Of a stretch of DNA of 64,000 bases, positions 32,416-42,620 are shown piece after piece. The translations under genes were made by a program, and so were the position numbers. A model generated the notes under the pieces. The model was not told the DNA's origin. It was given only the letters and a program-made list of their open reading frames with translations, and ran no database searches. The stretch's first letter is position 1. The number at the start of each line of letters is the position of its first letter. This DNA comes from Haberlea rhodopensis (Eukaryota; Streptophyta; Magnoliopsida; Lamiales; Gesneriaceae): the NCBI GenBank assembly GCA_907163345.1, contig CAJQUN010000511.1, positions 310,001-374,000 on the forward strand, written 5' to 3'.

Positions 32416-33900
32416 TCAGATGTTCTCATAGATATCTGGCTCAGCTAACAAGGTCGATACATGCACAGGTGATGCATCTATGTCAAAATCATAGCATAGA
32501 TGGCAATAGGAGGTCATCATAGCCGACAAATGGATGACGTCCTCAGCAGTACTCCTCATCTTCCGGCTCAAAGCGTCTGCTGTCAAATTAGCCTTTCCAG
32601 GATGGTACTCAATCTCACAATCATAGTCCTTGAGTAAGTCCATCCACCTTCTCTGCCTCATGTTCAGCTCCGCCTGAGTGAATAAAAACTTGAGGCTCTT
32701 GTGATCCGTGTATATGGTAAACGAAGTACCATACAAGTAATGTCTTCAAATCTTCAGGGCGAAGATGATAGCCGCCAATTCCAAGTCATGGACTGGGTAT
32801 CTAGTCTCATGCGGCTTCAACTGCCTAGATGCATAAGCTACCACATGCTTATCTTGCATCAGTACACACCCAAGGCCCTGAAGTGATGCATCGGTATACA
32901 AAACAAATCTGGAGTTTTCTGTAGGAATCACCAATACTGGCGCCGTCGTCAAACGGTGCTTCAACTCCTGGAAGCTCTCCTCACAAGCTTCTGTCCAAAA
33001 GAATGGTACTCCCTTCTGGGTCAACTGTGTCAATGGTTTGGCGATCTTCGAAAATCCCTCGACAAAGCGTCGATAATAACCGGCCAAACCAAGGAAGCTC
33101 CGTATCTCAGGCACAGAAGTGGGTGTAGCCCACTCCATCACAGCTTCAATCTTCCTGGGATCCACAGATATCCCGCTGCTCGATATGACATGCCCCAGAA
33201 ATACTACATTGCTCAACCAAAATTCACACTTGCTGAGCTTGGCATACAACTGGTGATCTCTGAGAATCTGGAGCACTGTCCTCAAGTGTTTCACGTGCTC
33301 TTCCTCGCTCCGGGAGTAGATGAGAATGTCGTCAATGAATACAATGACGAACTGATCAAGATAGGGTTGGAACACCCGATTCATCAAGCTCATAAAGACA
33401 GCTGGGGCATTCGTCACACCGAACGGCATCACTAGGAACTCATAATGTCCATATCGAGTCCGAAATGCTGTCTTCTGCACATCCTCCTATCTGACTCGAA
33501 TCTGATGATACTCGGACCTCAAATCAATCTTGCTATAAAGTCTGGTACCTTGCAACTGGTCAAACAGATCATCAATCCTTGGGAGAGGATACTTATTCTT
33601 CACTGTGGCCTTATTCAGTTGCCGGTAATCGATGCACAACCTCATCGAATCGTCCTTCTTTTTCACAAAGAGAACCGGTGCGCCCCATGGCGATACGCTC
33701 GGGCGTATATATCCCTTGTCAAGGAGATCCTGCAACTGTTCCTTCAACTCTCTCAACTCTGCCGGTGCCATCCTGTAAGGTGCACGAGAGATAGCGGATG
33801 TCCCTGGTAACAACTCGATCCCAAACTCAATTTCTCTAGCAGGTGGAAATCCTGGGATCTCCTCTGGGAATACATCAGCAAATTCTGCTACCATCCTCAA
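32416..33900 (-). pseudogene. pol: Gypsy-1 reverse transcriptase and RNase H (broken)
   Basis: The RT fingers and palm are clear: DVFPEEIPGFPP, YRMAPAELRELKEQL, SPWGAPVLFVKKKD, LCIDYRQLN, MPFGVTNAPAVF and catalytic VFIDDILIYS. The YRRFVEGFSKIA connection and the RNase H motifs LYTDAS, DLELAA, YTDHKSL and ADALSRK follow. In-frame stops lie at 33487-33489 (TAG, in the RT palm), 32746-32748 (TGA where the family has Trp) and 32416-32418 (TGA). The 5' end overlaps the gag-protease frame by about 26 bp through a frameshift. Most lesions look like single transitions, as expected from deamination of methylated C. Confidence 0.9.
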
Positions 33901-35524
33901 CTCTCAATTCTTTATTCTTCTCAGACGTGCCCACGACATAGATGAGATAGCCCGTGTGGCCACGTTCCAACAACTGAGACATCTTGATTGCCGAAATCAA
34001 CGGGATCTTCGCACGAGAACCGTTGACATAAAAGGTCCACTGTATACCCAAATCAGATCTGAACCTTACTGTTCTCTGTCGACAATTTACCACTGCCTGG
34101 TATCTGTTCAGAATATCAATGCCCATGATGCAGTCGAAGTCTGACATGCCCAATACAATCAAATCTGCCTTCAATTCGTTGCCCTCAAAATAAATGAGGT
34201 AATCTGCAAGAAACTGATCGGCAACAACATTTCTTCCAGTGGGTGTCGAGACCATGAGAGGCGTGGGTAGAGAAGACGTGCGCATATGGTGTCTCTCCAC
34301 AAAGCCAACAGATACAAAAGAGTGGGAGGCACTTGTATCTATCAAAATAAAAGCAGGGTACATAAATAAATGGCACGTACCGGCGATCACCTCCTTCGGG
34401 GCTGCCTGCGCTTGCTCTCTGGTCAGTGCATACACCTGTCCCTGGGACGGTCCCACTGTCTGACCTCCTGATGGTCGAGGCACAAACTGCTGCCTCTGGT
34501 GCACTGTCCTGTCATCAAATCTCGGCCTGTTTCCCTGAAACTCTGATTGTCCTCCCCGAGTGGGGCAATACCGAGAGATGTGGCCCATCTTGCCACAACT
34601 ATAACAGGCAGGGCACTTACTCGAAGAATGTGGCCCTCCACAATTGTCGCACCTTGGCTCCCCCGATCTATTCCCTTGCACAGACCCTCGGTTGGCCGAC
34701 CAATTGTTCTTCTTGCTCTCTTGCTTCTGACCATAATATTTCTTTCCACTGAACCGTGAGGATGAAGAGGCACCACGAGGTTTAAATGGCTCTCCTTGGG
34801 GCCTCAAGCTATCAGTAGCTTGCCTCTGTTGTGGCACTTGTGGGGGTATAGCACTAGGATAGGCTCCAACTCCAATCTCCGCAAGTTCTGCTCTCGTGAG
34901 AGCATTGTCAAAAGAAGTGGGGTTATTGGTGATAACCCGGTCAAAAAGCTCCGGTCGCAACCCCTTCATAAAGTTCCTCATCTTTGCATGTCCACTGGTG
35001 GCAATGTGTGGAACATACCTCAGCAACGAGGAATAATGCATGGCATAGTCTGACACCGACATGCTCCCTTGTTTCAAGCTTGCAAACTCATCTTCCTTCG
35101 CCTGTCTCGCCGCCGCAGAGAAGTACCGGTTCAGAAACCGGGTTCTGAAGAGCGTCCAATCGACCACCGCACCCTGTGCTCTCAGTTCCATTACCGTGCT
35201 CCTCCACCACATTAAAGGTTTCTTTGCCAGTTGGAATTCCGTCAGCCTCAGCCATGCTGTAACAGCACAAGGAGAGGATACAAATATCTGCTCAAGTCTC
35301 TCTAGCCACTCTTCGGCCTCCTCCCCTGATTCTGTCCCCTCAAACCGGGGCGGGTGGTAAGACAGAAACTGAGTCAAACTGATCTCACCATGTAGTAATA
35401 ACTGAGCCACTGGTTCCATGCCTACAGCTGGTGGAGGTAGAGGGTTTGCCTGACCAATGCTTTCATTAACACTGCCAACGTCACCCACCTCTTCATTGAG
35501 GTTTCCCAAATTTATAGCCGACAT
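33875..35524 (-). CDS. gag: Gypsy-1 gag and aspartic protease
   Basis: The start is ATG 35524 (MSAINLGNLNEEVGD). The retrotransposon gag domain spans about residues 70-190 (PPRFEGTESGEEAEEWLERLEQIF ... FRTRFLNRYFSAAARQAKEDEF). A basic linker and a zinc knuckle CX2CX4HX4C (CYSCGKMGHISRYC, about 310) follow, then the protease region with IDTSASHSFV. The active-site triplet is DTS rather than the usual DTG, which probably weakens or kills the protease. The frame ends at 33875 after an out-of-frame tail, where RT should continue in the same polyprotein. Confidence 0.85.
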   Translation of the reverse strand: MSAINLGNLNEEVGDVGSVNESIGQANPLPPPAVGMEPVAQLLLHGEISLTQFLSYHPPRFEGTESGEEAEEWLERLEQIFVSSPCAVTAWLRLTEFQLAKKPLMWWRSTVMELRAQGAVVDWTLFRTRFLNRYFSAAARQAKEDEFASLKQGSMSVSDYAMHYSSLLRYVPHIATSGHAKMRNFMKGLRPELFDRVITNNPTSFDNALTRAELAEIGVGAYPSAIPPQVPQQRQATDSLRPQGEPFKPRGASSSSRFSGKKYYGQKQESKKNNWSANRGSVQGNRSGEPRCDNCGGPHSSSKCPACYSCGKMGHISRYCPTRGGQSEFQGNRPRFDDRTVHQRQQFVPRPSGGQTVGPSQGQVYALTREQAQAAPKEVIAGTCHLFMYPAFILIDTSASHSFVSVGFVERHHMRTSSLPTPLMVSTPTGRNVVADQFLADYLIYFEGNELKADLIVLGMSDFDCIMGIDILNRYQAVVNCRQRTVRFRSDLGIQWTFYVNGSRAKIPLISAIKMSQLLERGHTGYLIYVVGTSEKNKELRVEDGSRIC

Positions 35525-35722
35525 GCTGTAACACAAAGGTTAACAACAATTCCAAAACAAATATATATGTTATGCCGTTAGATAACAGGAATGATAATAA
35601 GCATGCTAGTATAACAGTATATACAACAATATGCACCACATGCATAAACATGCTTCAAATGTAAACACCTAGCCAATCATGCTAAGGCTACCCTTCACTC
35701 GTTCCCGGGTTCTCTAACCACT

Positions 35723-35734
35723 GCTCTGATACCA
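35723..35734 (-). promoter_or_regulatory. Gypsy-1 primer binding site (tRNA-iMet)
   Basis: Minus-strand TGGTATCAGAGC, four bases inside the 5' LTR (35739-37811). Confidence 0.9.
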
Positions 35735-35738
35735 CTAA

Positions 35739-37811
35739 TGTAAGGACCCTAGTTCCTTAAGTGCGGATTAAGAGCATAATTAGAGCTAATATAAATTATC
35801 AGAGTAAAATAATCGTGTTGTGACTATGAGCCTTAAGAGTTACATGCCAAATCAAGGACTATCAATGGATTAATTACATTTCCAAATCAAAATGAATGTT
35901 ATCAACTATAGCTTTACACTACTCCTAGAGTAGACACTATAGAAAAGTAATCCTGTCCTTCTTTTCCCAAAAGTGTTCTTCTCAAGCTCACCGCCTCAAC
36001 CCGCCTTAGCCCTTCTTATCATGCCAAAAGTGTACCTACAAGGACAACCCCCAAACATGAGCAATAATATCATTCATATTCAACACAATATGAATATAAG
36101 GTGTAAATGCATAAATCACAATAAAACACTTCCTGTTTTTTCCCCATGCATTTTAAACGCTTCCAGTTTGGTTGTCCCTGTACCATAACTCATGAGTATA
36201 ATCAATAGATTATTTAATGGTCCACACATATCATGACACAATACCATTTCATCATCACCAATTACCAATCACCAATCCCTAGTCTGTTCATCACAATGTA
36301 TTTTAATGCCCCTCGCTTATTTACATATAGGCGGCATAGAATAACCTCGCTTCAATGGACATGCGGCGCTCCCACCCCTCGCTTCACATTGAGCGGCAAA
36401 TATTCTTTCCTCGCCCTATATGATAACCACGCTCAAATGTGACATGCGGCGCTCCCACCCCTCGCTTCACATTTAGCGGCAACAAATCAAATAGCGGCAA
36501 GCATTAAAATCATCAAGGGATGACCACGACTCATGGGATGTGCACCAATAACCATCATATGCATATACAATCATCATGCATAATTCAACATGTATTTACA
36601 TCCACAATGCATAATTCCATATATACTCGCATCCACAATGCATAAACAATGAGTATATTAGATACATGTACCGTTGGGTGCCCGTACGTCTTCTACGTAC
36701 CTTTCCAAAAGTGGAATTGATATGGCTTCACTTCCTTGGTTGCGTCGCTACCTGGGATGGTTCTACACAATCACACAACCCCATATTAGAAGCCAATTAA
36801 TAGTCAAATACCAAAAATTTGTCAAAAGAATTCATTTTTCAAAATTCCACTGCTGGCGATCGATCGCTTCGCTGAGGCGATCGATCGCCTCAATTTATGC
36901 TTCGCGGCGATCGATCGCGCCAAACATGGCGATCGATCGCCTACCTCATTTTTGGACACTGCCCCTCGGCGATCGATCGCGCCATTTCAGGCGATCGATC
37001 GCCTACTCTGTGATTTTGGTACTGCTTGTTGGCGATCGGTCGCCTCATTTCAGGCGGTCGATCGCCTCGCACAAACTCGCTATTTTCACTATTAATGCAC
37101 ACCAAAACATTCACCAACCTCAACAACACTCATACCAACAACTCAAAACCATTAATACACTTTAAACCTTCAATATACATCCTCATACAACCATAAATCT
37201 AACACTCACCCAAGAATAACACCAACCCAAACAAACCCATTTCAAAACCCTTCAAAACCACTTCAAACTCAATCCAAACATAATAAAAAAACAATAGGGA
37301 GGTATCCATACCTCTTGGGGACTCCAAATCTCCCAATAAACTCCACAAATCAAACTTTTGGAAGGATTTCTCCCCACCTTTTTGCACAGAAACGAAAATG
37401 AGGAGAAGGAAGGGTTTGGGAGGTGAAATTTGGGAAAGTTAAAAAGTGAAGGTATAAAGGGGAATTGGGGTATAAGTGGGTTGGGTTTAATATAAATTAC
37501 ACCCCACAATTTCATGGTGTATAAAACACCACAACTTGTTATCTTAAAAAGGCATTTTACCATAATGCACCACAATCTCAAATAAATGCATGTTTCACCA
37601 ATAAATGACTACCAACACATGTAAGTCATTAAAACACCCAATTATCCAACATGCCTCACATGTGCCCCGAAATGCATTCCCGGTCACGCCTACCATGTGA
37701 CTAAGCATTTCAACATGATAAATAAATCCAGTACATAATTAATTACCACCATAATTAATCATATAAACACAATTAATGCCCAAATTGCAATTAATTATTT
37801 CGGGGATATCA
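35739..37811 (-). repeat. Gypsy-1 5' LTR
   Basis: It is nearly identical to 28881-30928 (I see roughly one difference per 80-100 bp). It keeps eight GCGATCGATCGC-type palindromes at 36855-37066. Small frames inside both LTRs are shared repeat sequence, not genes. Confidence 0.95.
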
Positions 37812-37929
37812 TGTTTCCCCAATATTCATCACAAATTCAATATATTTCTTATTCATTTCATAATATAGATGCATACAAATAATTGTAAAGAGATGGCAAT
37901 TAAAAAATCAAAATAAAAAAAATTGTTGT

Positions 37930-40099
37930 TTAGCACTCTTCATAATTGATAAGTATTGTTTTTGCGTTCTCTTCTTCTTGCTCGTCATAATGGTTTACGA
38001 ATTCGTCAACCGCCCCATCTCTTCTATTCTTACATTCTGCTTCAAACCAATCTTTAAGTAATGTGAGCATGCATAACGAATCAGCAGAGAGACTACTTCT
38101 GTATTTTCCAATAGTTCGGCCACATGTTGAGAATGCAGATTCAGAAGCGACGATTGAAGCTTGTACCGCATACACGTCTCTAGCCATTTTGGCTAAGATG
38201 GGGAATTGTGCCGCATTTGACTTCCACCATTGTAACACGTCGAAGTAGTCTTCCGTTACAAATTGATAATTCAGATAAATTTACAACTCAGTCGACGTGC
38301 TAGTAGAAGGTCCTTTTCCCTTAAGTTTTTTCATGCCCAGCAGTCTAAGCAAATTGATGCCCCCACCTTTAGTTTGAGCTTGGGGTTGTTCTTCAGCAGG
38401 CCTTTGTTGCGATGATTCACTTGCCTGTTGATTATAATACAATTGAAACATATTTTGGAGAGATTGCATTGTTGACGTCTTTTGATCGTCAACAACCTTC
38501 CCCAAAAATTTAGCATAATATTCAAAAAGTGCACGTGTGGGATTTGTTCCCAATATTTTATAAATTTAGTTTCCATTGCCCTAACAAAAGCATGCAAGTC
38601 ATAGTCATCTCTAAATTCTATAAACTTATCAAACATATTAAATACTAAAGGAAGAAAATAAAAGGAAGTTGGATAAGTAACACCGGAGAAGCGTTCCGTC
38701 GCTTCTTTGAAAGTACCTAACAATGATACACAATTTTCAACAAATTCTCAATCCTCATTAGTCAAATAAATAATATCATCAATATTAGGCATTTGATATG
38801 AATTATAAAATGGAGTTAAAATATCTTTGTAAGGTAACATAGCATTCAACATATTGTACAACTAATTCCACCTAGTTTCTATTGGTGATGGAAAAAAAAG
38901 ATGCTTTAAACCATTAGATAAACATAATTGTTTCCAATCGCGCTTTACACAGCTCGTGCGTAACCATTTAGCGCAGTATTTCATTTTGTCAATACATGCT
39001 GAGTGATTGTCCTCATAACCAACTTTAACAGCCAAATTAATCACATGACATGCACATCTAACATGAAAAAAAACACCATCAAGCATTGGTTTCAGATAGG
39101 TCTTTAAATCACGCATCGCAACATTGTTATTCGCCGCATTGTCTAATGTGAGCGAAAATACCTTATCCTGAATTCCATAATGTCTACAAGTGTTGAATAC
39201 ATATTTAGCAAATACATAACCAGTATGTGCACAATCTAACTCATCTAAAGACAAAATCCGTTTTTGCATACACCAATTATCATCAATCCAATGACAAGTG
39301 ACAACAAGATATGAATCTGAATTTACATTTGTCCAAATATCGGTTGTTAAGCTAACCCTACAAGGCAAACTAGAAAGATGTTGAAACAATGTATTTCTAT
39401 ATTCAACAAATACGTCCATACAATTTCTTTTTAGTGTGTACCTGGAAATATGTTTAAACATGGGTTGTATAGACCAAGCAAATTCAATAAAACCAGCATG
39501 TTCAGCTTGTATAAAAGGTAGTTCACATCTAATCACATATCTAACAAGTGACCTACGGTTAATTTCAGCAGTTAAAATAAAATTTGTGCCAGTGAGAACA
39601 TTAATTTGTGCTTGTGTTGCTTCTCGACCTAATGGTTGTAATGTTGTCTCATCAAAATTATGTTTTTTTACTAAGTGTTTTTTAAATGTTCCAGTGCCTC
39701 CACTGGAACCAGCAGCTTTATATGAATATTGCATTTTACATAATTTACATATTTCAACAGATTCATTAGTACCTTCTTTTTGACCGAGTTCAAAGTGATC
39801 ACATATCTTACTTTTTTTGGCACGAGTCGGTTGTCTACTCGCTGCTGTAGTGGCTCCGGATGACTCCACTTGTTGTCTCTCTTGGGCTTGGGCAGCAGGA
39901 GGTTCGACAGGTTGTTCGGGTTGTTGCGGTTCGACATTCATAGAGGAACCACCAACATTGAGGTCAGCAAAAAAATCATAATTTTCATTTAACTCAGGTA
40001 TTGGTACGAGCAAATTCATTGCCGAAGATGAACTCAGTGATAGACGACCGGGACGAGGCCCCGACTACGACCAGCGCCGCTGCTAGATGAAGATGCCAT
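37930..40099 (-). pseudogene. hAT transposase, decayed
   Basis: The probable start is ATG 40099 (MASSSSSGAG), with an early frameshift before the main open part (40019-38862). That part holds a BED zinc finger (CDHF ... CKLCKMQY ... TFKKHLVKKH) and the RNase-H-like core start (LTTDIWTNVNSDSYLVVTCHWID, FSLTLDNAANN, HVRCACHVINLAVK). Stops at about 38862 and 38735, a frameshift near 38553 and a stop at 38281-38283 follow. The last piece, 38238-37930, is the hATC dimerisation region (WWKSNAAQFPILAKMARDVYAVQAS, SESAFSTCGRTIGKYRSSLS). The enzyme that cut and pasted this element cannot be made from this copy. Confidence 0.85.
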
Positions 40100-40266
40100 T
40101 ATTACATATAAATTGTAGATAGCACAATTGAGAGGAAAATATGAGATTGAAGTATAGAATTGTGAGAAGAATGGATTGTGAGAAGAATGAATTGTGTGGA
40201 AAAGAATGAAAAAAATGCACATATTTATAGATTTCAAAAAAAAAAATTAAAATTAAAAAAAATAAA

Positions 40267-40341
40267 CTGAACGTTGGCAACGGCTTTATAGCCGTTGCCA
40301 ACGTTCAGCATGGCAACAGCTATAAAGCCGTTGCCATGCTG
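40267..40341. repeat. Two back-to-back hairpins in hAT leader
   Basis: Hairpin 1 has arms 40267-40285 and 40290-40308, a perfect 19-bp stem with loop TTAT. Hairpin 2 has arms 40306-40321 and 40326-40341, a 16-bp stem with one mismatch and loop ATAA. All arms share GGCAACGGCT, and the two hairpins share three bases. They lie between the transposase start and the CCGG-rich right end. Confidence 0.95.
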
Positions 40342-40379
40342 AATACAATTTTTTTTTTTATTATTATTTTTAAAATCTA

Positions 40380-40550
40380 ACCGGTTCCGGAACCGGAACC
40401 GGTGATGCTACCGGTTTGGATTAAAAAACCATCCCGGACCGGTTTGATACCGGTTCCGGGGCGGACCGGAACCGGTTAGTCCGGTTCTGGTTTCGGACCG
40501 GACTAACCCGTCCGATTTCGGACCGGGTCCAGATCGACCCGGTCCGATAA
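40380..40550. repeat. hAT right subterminal CCGG-rich cluster
   Basis: About a dozen CCGG-containing words (ACCGGAACCGG, CGGACCGG) mirror the left end. Confidence 0.75.
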
Positions 40551-40559
40551 GCACCCATA

Positions 40560-41390
40560 ATGTATAGGTTTCATACAAATTTCATGTGTAACTAGTACGA
40601 GAACAAACAAATATTGTTTGTAAAGTTTAAAATTGATGTTATTTGAAATTGATATTTTTGTTTGTACGATATAGAAGATTAACATTAATATAGAAGATTC
40701 TATAGAAATTTTATTATTGTTGTTTGAAATTGATATTGTTTGTTTTTTCAATATATAAGTTTAGCATGAATATTGATATGTAACTAGTACCTGAATTATA
40801 TACGTTTAAAAAAAAATTCATATACAACTAGTATCAAAATTGTATAAGTTTAATACAAATTTCATGTGTAACTAGTACCAAAATTGTATATATTTAATAC
40901 CAATTTCATGTGTAACAAATACCAAATTTGATATATGTTTAATACCAATTTTATGTCTAACTAGTATCAAAATTATATAGTTTTAATATATATTTCATGT
41001 ATAACTAGTACAAATTATATAAGTTTAATACAAAGTTTATGTGTAACTACTACGGAAATTGTAATATCAATTTAAAGTGTAACTAGTACCAAAATTGTAT
41101 ATGTTTAATACTAATTTCATGTACAATTAATACCCAAATTATACCATGTTTAATACCAATGTTGTGTAACTAGTACCTAAATTATATATGTTTGATACTA
41201 ATTTCATATGTAATTATTACCAAAATTGTATAGGATTAAAACTAATTTCAAGTGTAACTAGTACCAAAACTGTATAGAATAGTACGGAAATTTCATAGGT
41301 TTCATAGTTCATACAAATTTTATGTATACTTAGTACATAAATTGTATATGTTTCCTACCAACTTCGTGTAATATACCCAATATAGTATAT
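40560..41390. repeat. Minisatellite array, segment 2
   Basis: Diverged 40-45-bp units (TAACTAGTACC ... TTTCATAC/TTTAATACCAATTTCATGTG). Starts with the hAT duplication ATGTATAG and ends at the Copia-2 insertion. Confidence 0.9.
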
Positions 41391-42572
41391 TGTAGTCCCG
41401 GATCTTATCATGAGATTTTAAAGATGACAAAACATATCAGACCGGATCGAGAGAAATCAGACTGACCAGAACGATCGCCCAAAACAGATCAAGCTGATAA
41501 GATGACAAAGCATATCAGACCGGATCGAGGGTAATCAGACTGACCAGATCGATCGCTCAACAAAAGTACAAGCTGATAAGACACATTACTTATCAGACCG
41601 GATCGATGAATATCAGACTGACTAAACCGAAGCTTCAGATCGATCTCTATCTTTATCAGATCAGAGCAGCTTAGGATATATACAAAATGGCTCCTCAGTC
41701 CGAATCATTAACGGCTATTTATTGTAGCATTAATGTTGTAATTAATGCTACAAAGGACCAAAGACTGAAGATTGCCATAATAGGTAAGAAGACAAAGAGT
41801 AGCTTACCTGACAGTCGCCGAAAGTATGAACCAGAACGGCAAGTATCCTGAAGAAGAAGACTGAAGCCTACTCAGAGTTTAAGCAGAGTCAAAGTTGCAC
41901 ATTAAGGGAAATAATGTCGTTGGTACCTTCAACTATAAAAGGATGCAACAAAAAGAACTTACGACGCTTGCTGCTGACTATCGCTGATAAATTGTAAAAA
42001 CACACAAGAAAGCAAAAACAGCACAAGCTTACAAGCTCAGAAGCTCTCGAGCTGAAATCATTCTTAAGCACGTCTTATTTGTAACATTTGATCATTTAGG
42101 ATCACTGTGCGCATCTTGTGTTTTCTGTATTGAAAATCAGAAAGTGAGAAACATATTGTAACTGTCAGATAGCGTGTGTCTGAGCAGATTGAGTGACTAG
42201 GAGTTTCAGATTGGTAGTGAGGTAAATCCAGTCTGAATCGGGTTTGTACAACAGGATTGTATAAATCAAAGTCTTCTAGTATAAACCTTCCTTAATTGGA
42301 AGAAGGGGAGACGTAGAAGGATTACACCACCTTCGAACTTCCAGAAACATATCATGTGTATCTTATTTCTGCACTTGTTCTTTCATCCTAGCAGCCGTTC
42401 TTACATACTAGAACAGACCGTTCCGCACTTACTTTCAGTGGTCTGTTCTGTACAAGAATTGATTAAGAAACAGATTTCTATCACTAATCCGAAAGAAATC
42501 ACAAAGGATTAATTTTTAGAAGGAGTGTTCATTCACCCCCTCCCCTCTAAACACTCCGGACCGATCCTAACA
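41391..42572 (+). repeat. Copia-2 5' LTR
   Basis: From 41428 to about 41640 there are two full and one partial tandem unit of about 80 bp (GACAAARCATATCAGACCGG ... CAGACTGACCAGAWCGATCGC) at the U3 end. TATAAAAG follows at 41934-41941. The end is CCGATCCTAACA. Confidence 0.95.
41934..41941 (+). promoter_or_regulatory. TATA box of Copia-2 LTR
   Basis: TATAAAAG, about 290 bp after the U3 repeats. The right LTR has TATAAAATG at the matching place. Confidence 0.6.
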
Positions 42573-42574
42573 AG

Positions 42575-42586
42575 TGGTATCAGAGC
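42575..42586 (+). promoter_or_regulatory. Copia-2 primer binding site (tRNA-iMet)
   Basis: TGGTATCAGAGC, two bases after the LTR. Confidence 0.95.
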
Positions 42587-42620
42587 AGGTCATCTTAATC
42601 AGCACAAATCACTCGAGCTG

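Larger units (their letters stand above)
28881..37811 (-). mobile_element. Gypsy-1: chromovirus-like Ty3/Gypsy element in hAT
   Basis: LTRs 28881-30928 and 35739-37811 (2048 and 2073 bp) are nearly identical, start TGTAAGG and end GATATCA on plus. A Met-tRNA PBS (35723-35734) lies inside the right LTR, so the element reads on the minus strand. Gag-protease, RT-RNase H, then integrase with a chromodomain-like tail is the Gypsy order, close to the Del/Tekay group. Pol carries several stops and two frameshifts. The flanks (GTAAA and TGTTT) do not form a clear target duplication. It sits 209 bp from the left end of the hAT. Confidence 0.9.
28672..40559 (-). mobile_element. hAT transposon, interrupted by Gypsy-1
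   Basis: A perfect 8-bp duplication ATGTATAG (28664-28671, 40560-40567) flanks termini GGGTGCTTATTGG and CCGATAAGCACCC(ATA), which are inverted copies. Both ends are packed with CCGGTCCGG-like words (28680-28800, 40380-40550), the subterminal motif clusters typical of hAT transposase binding. Removing Gypsy-1 leaves an element of about 2.96 kb with a decayed transposase on the minus strand. The three extra bases at the right terminus suggest slight loss at the left end. Confidence 0.9.
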
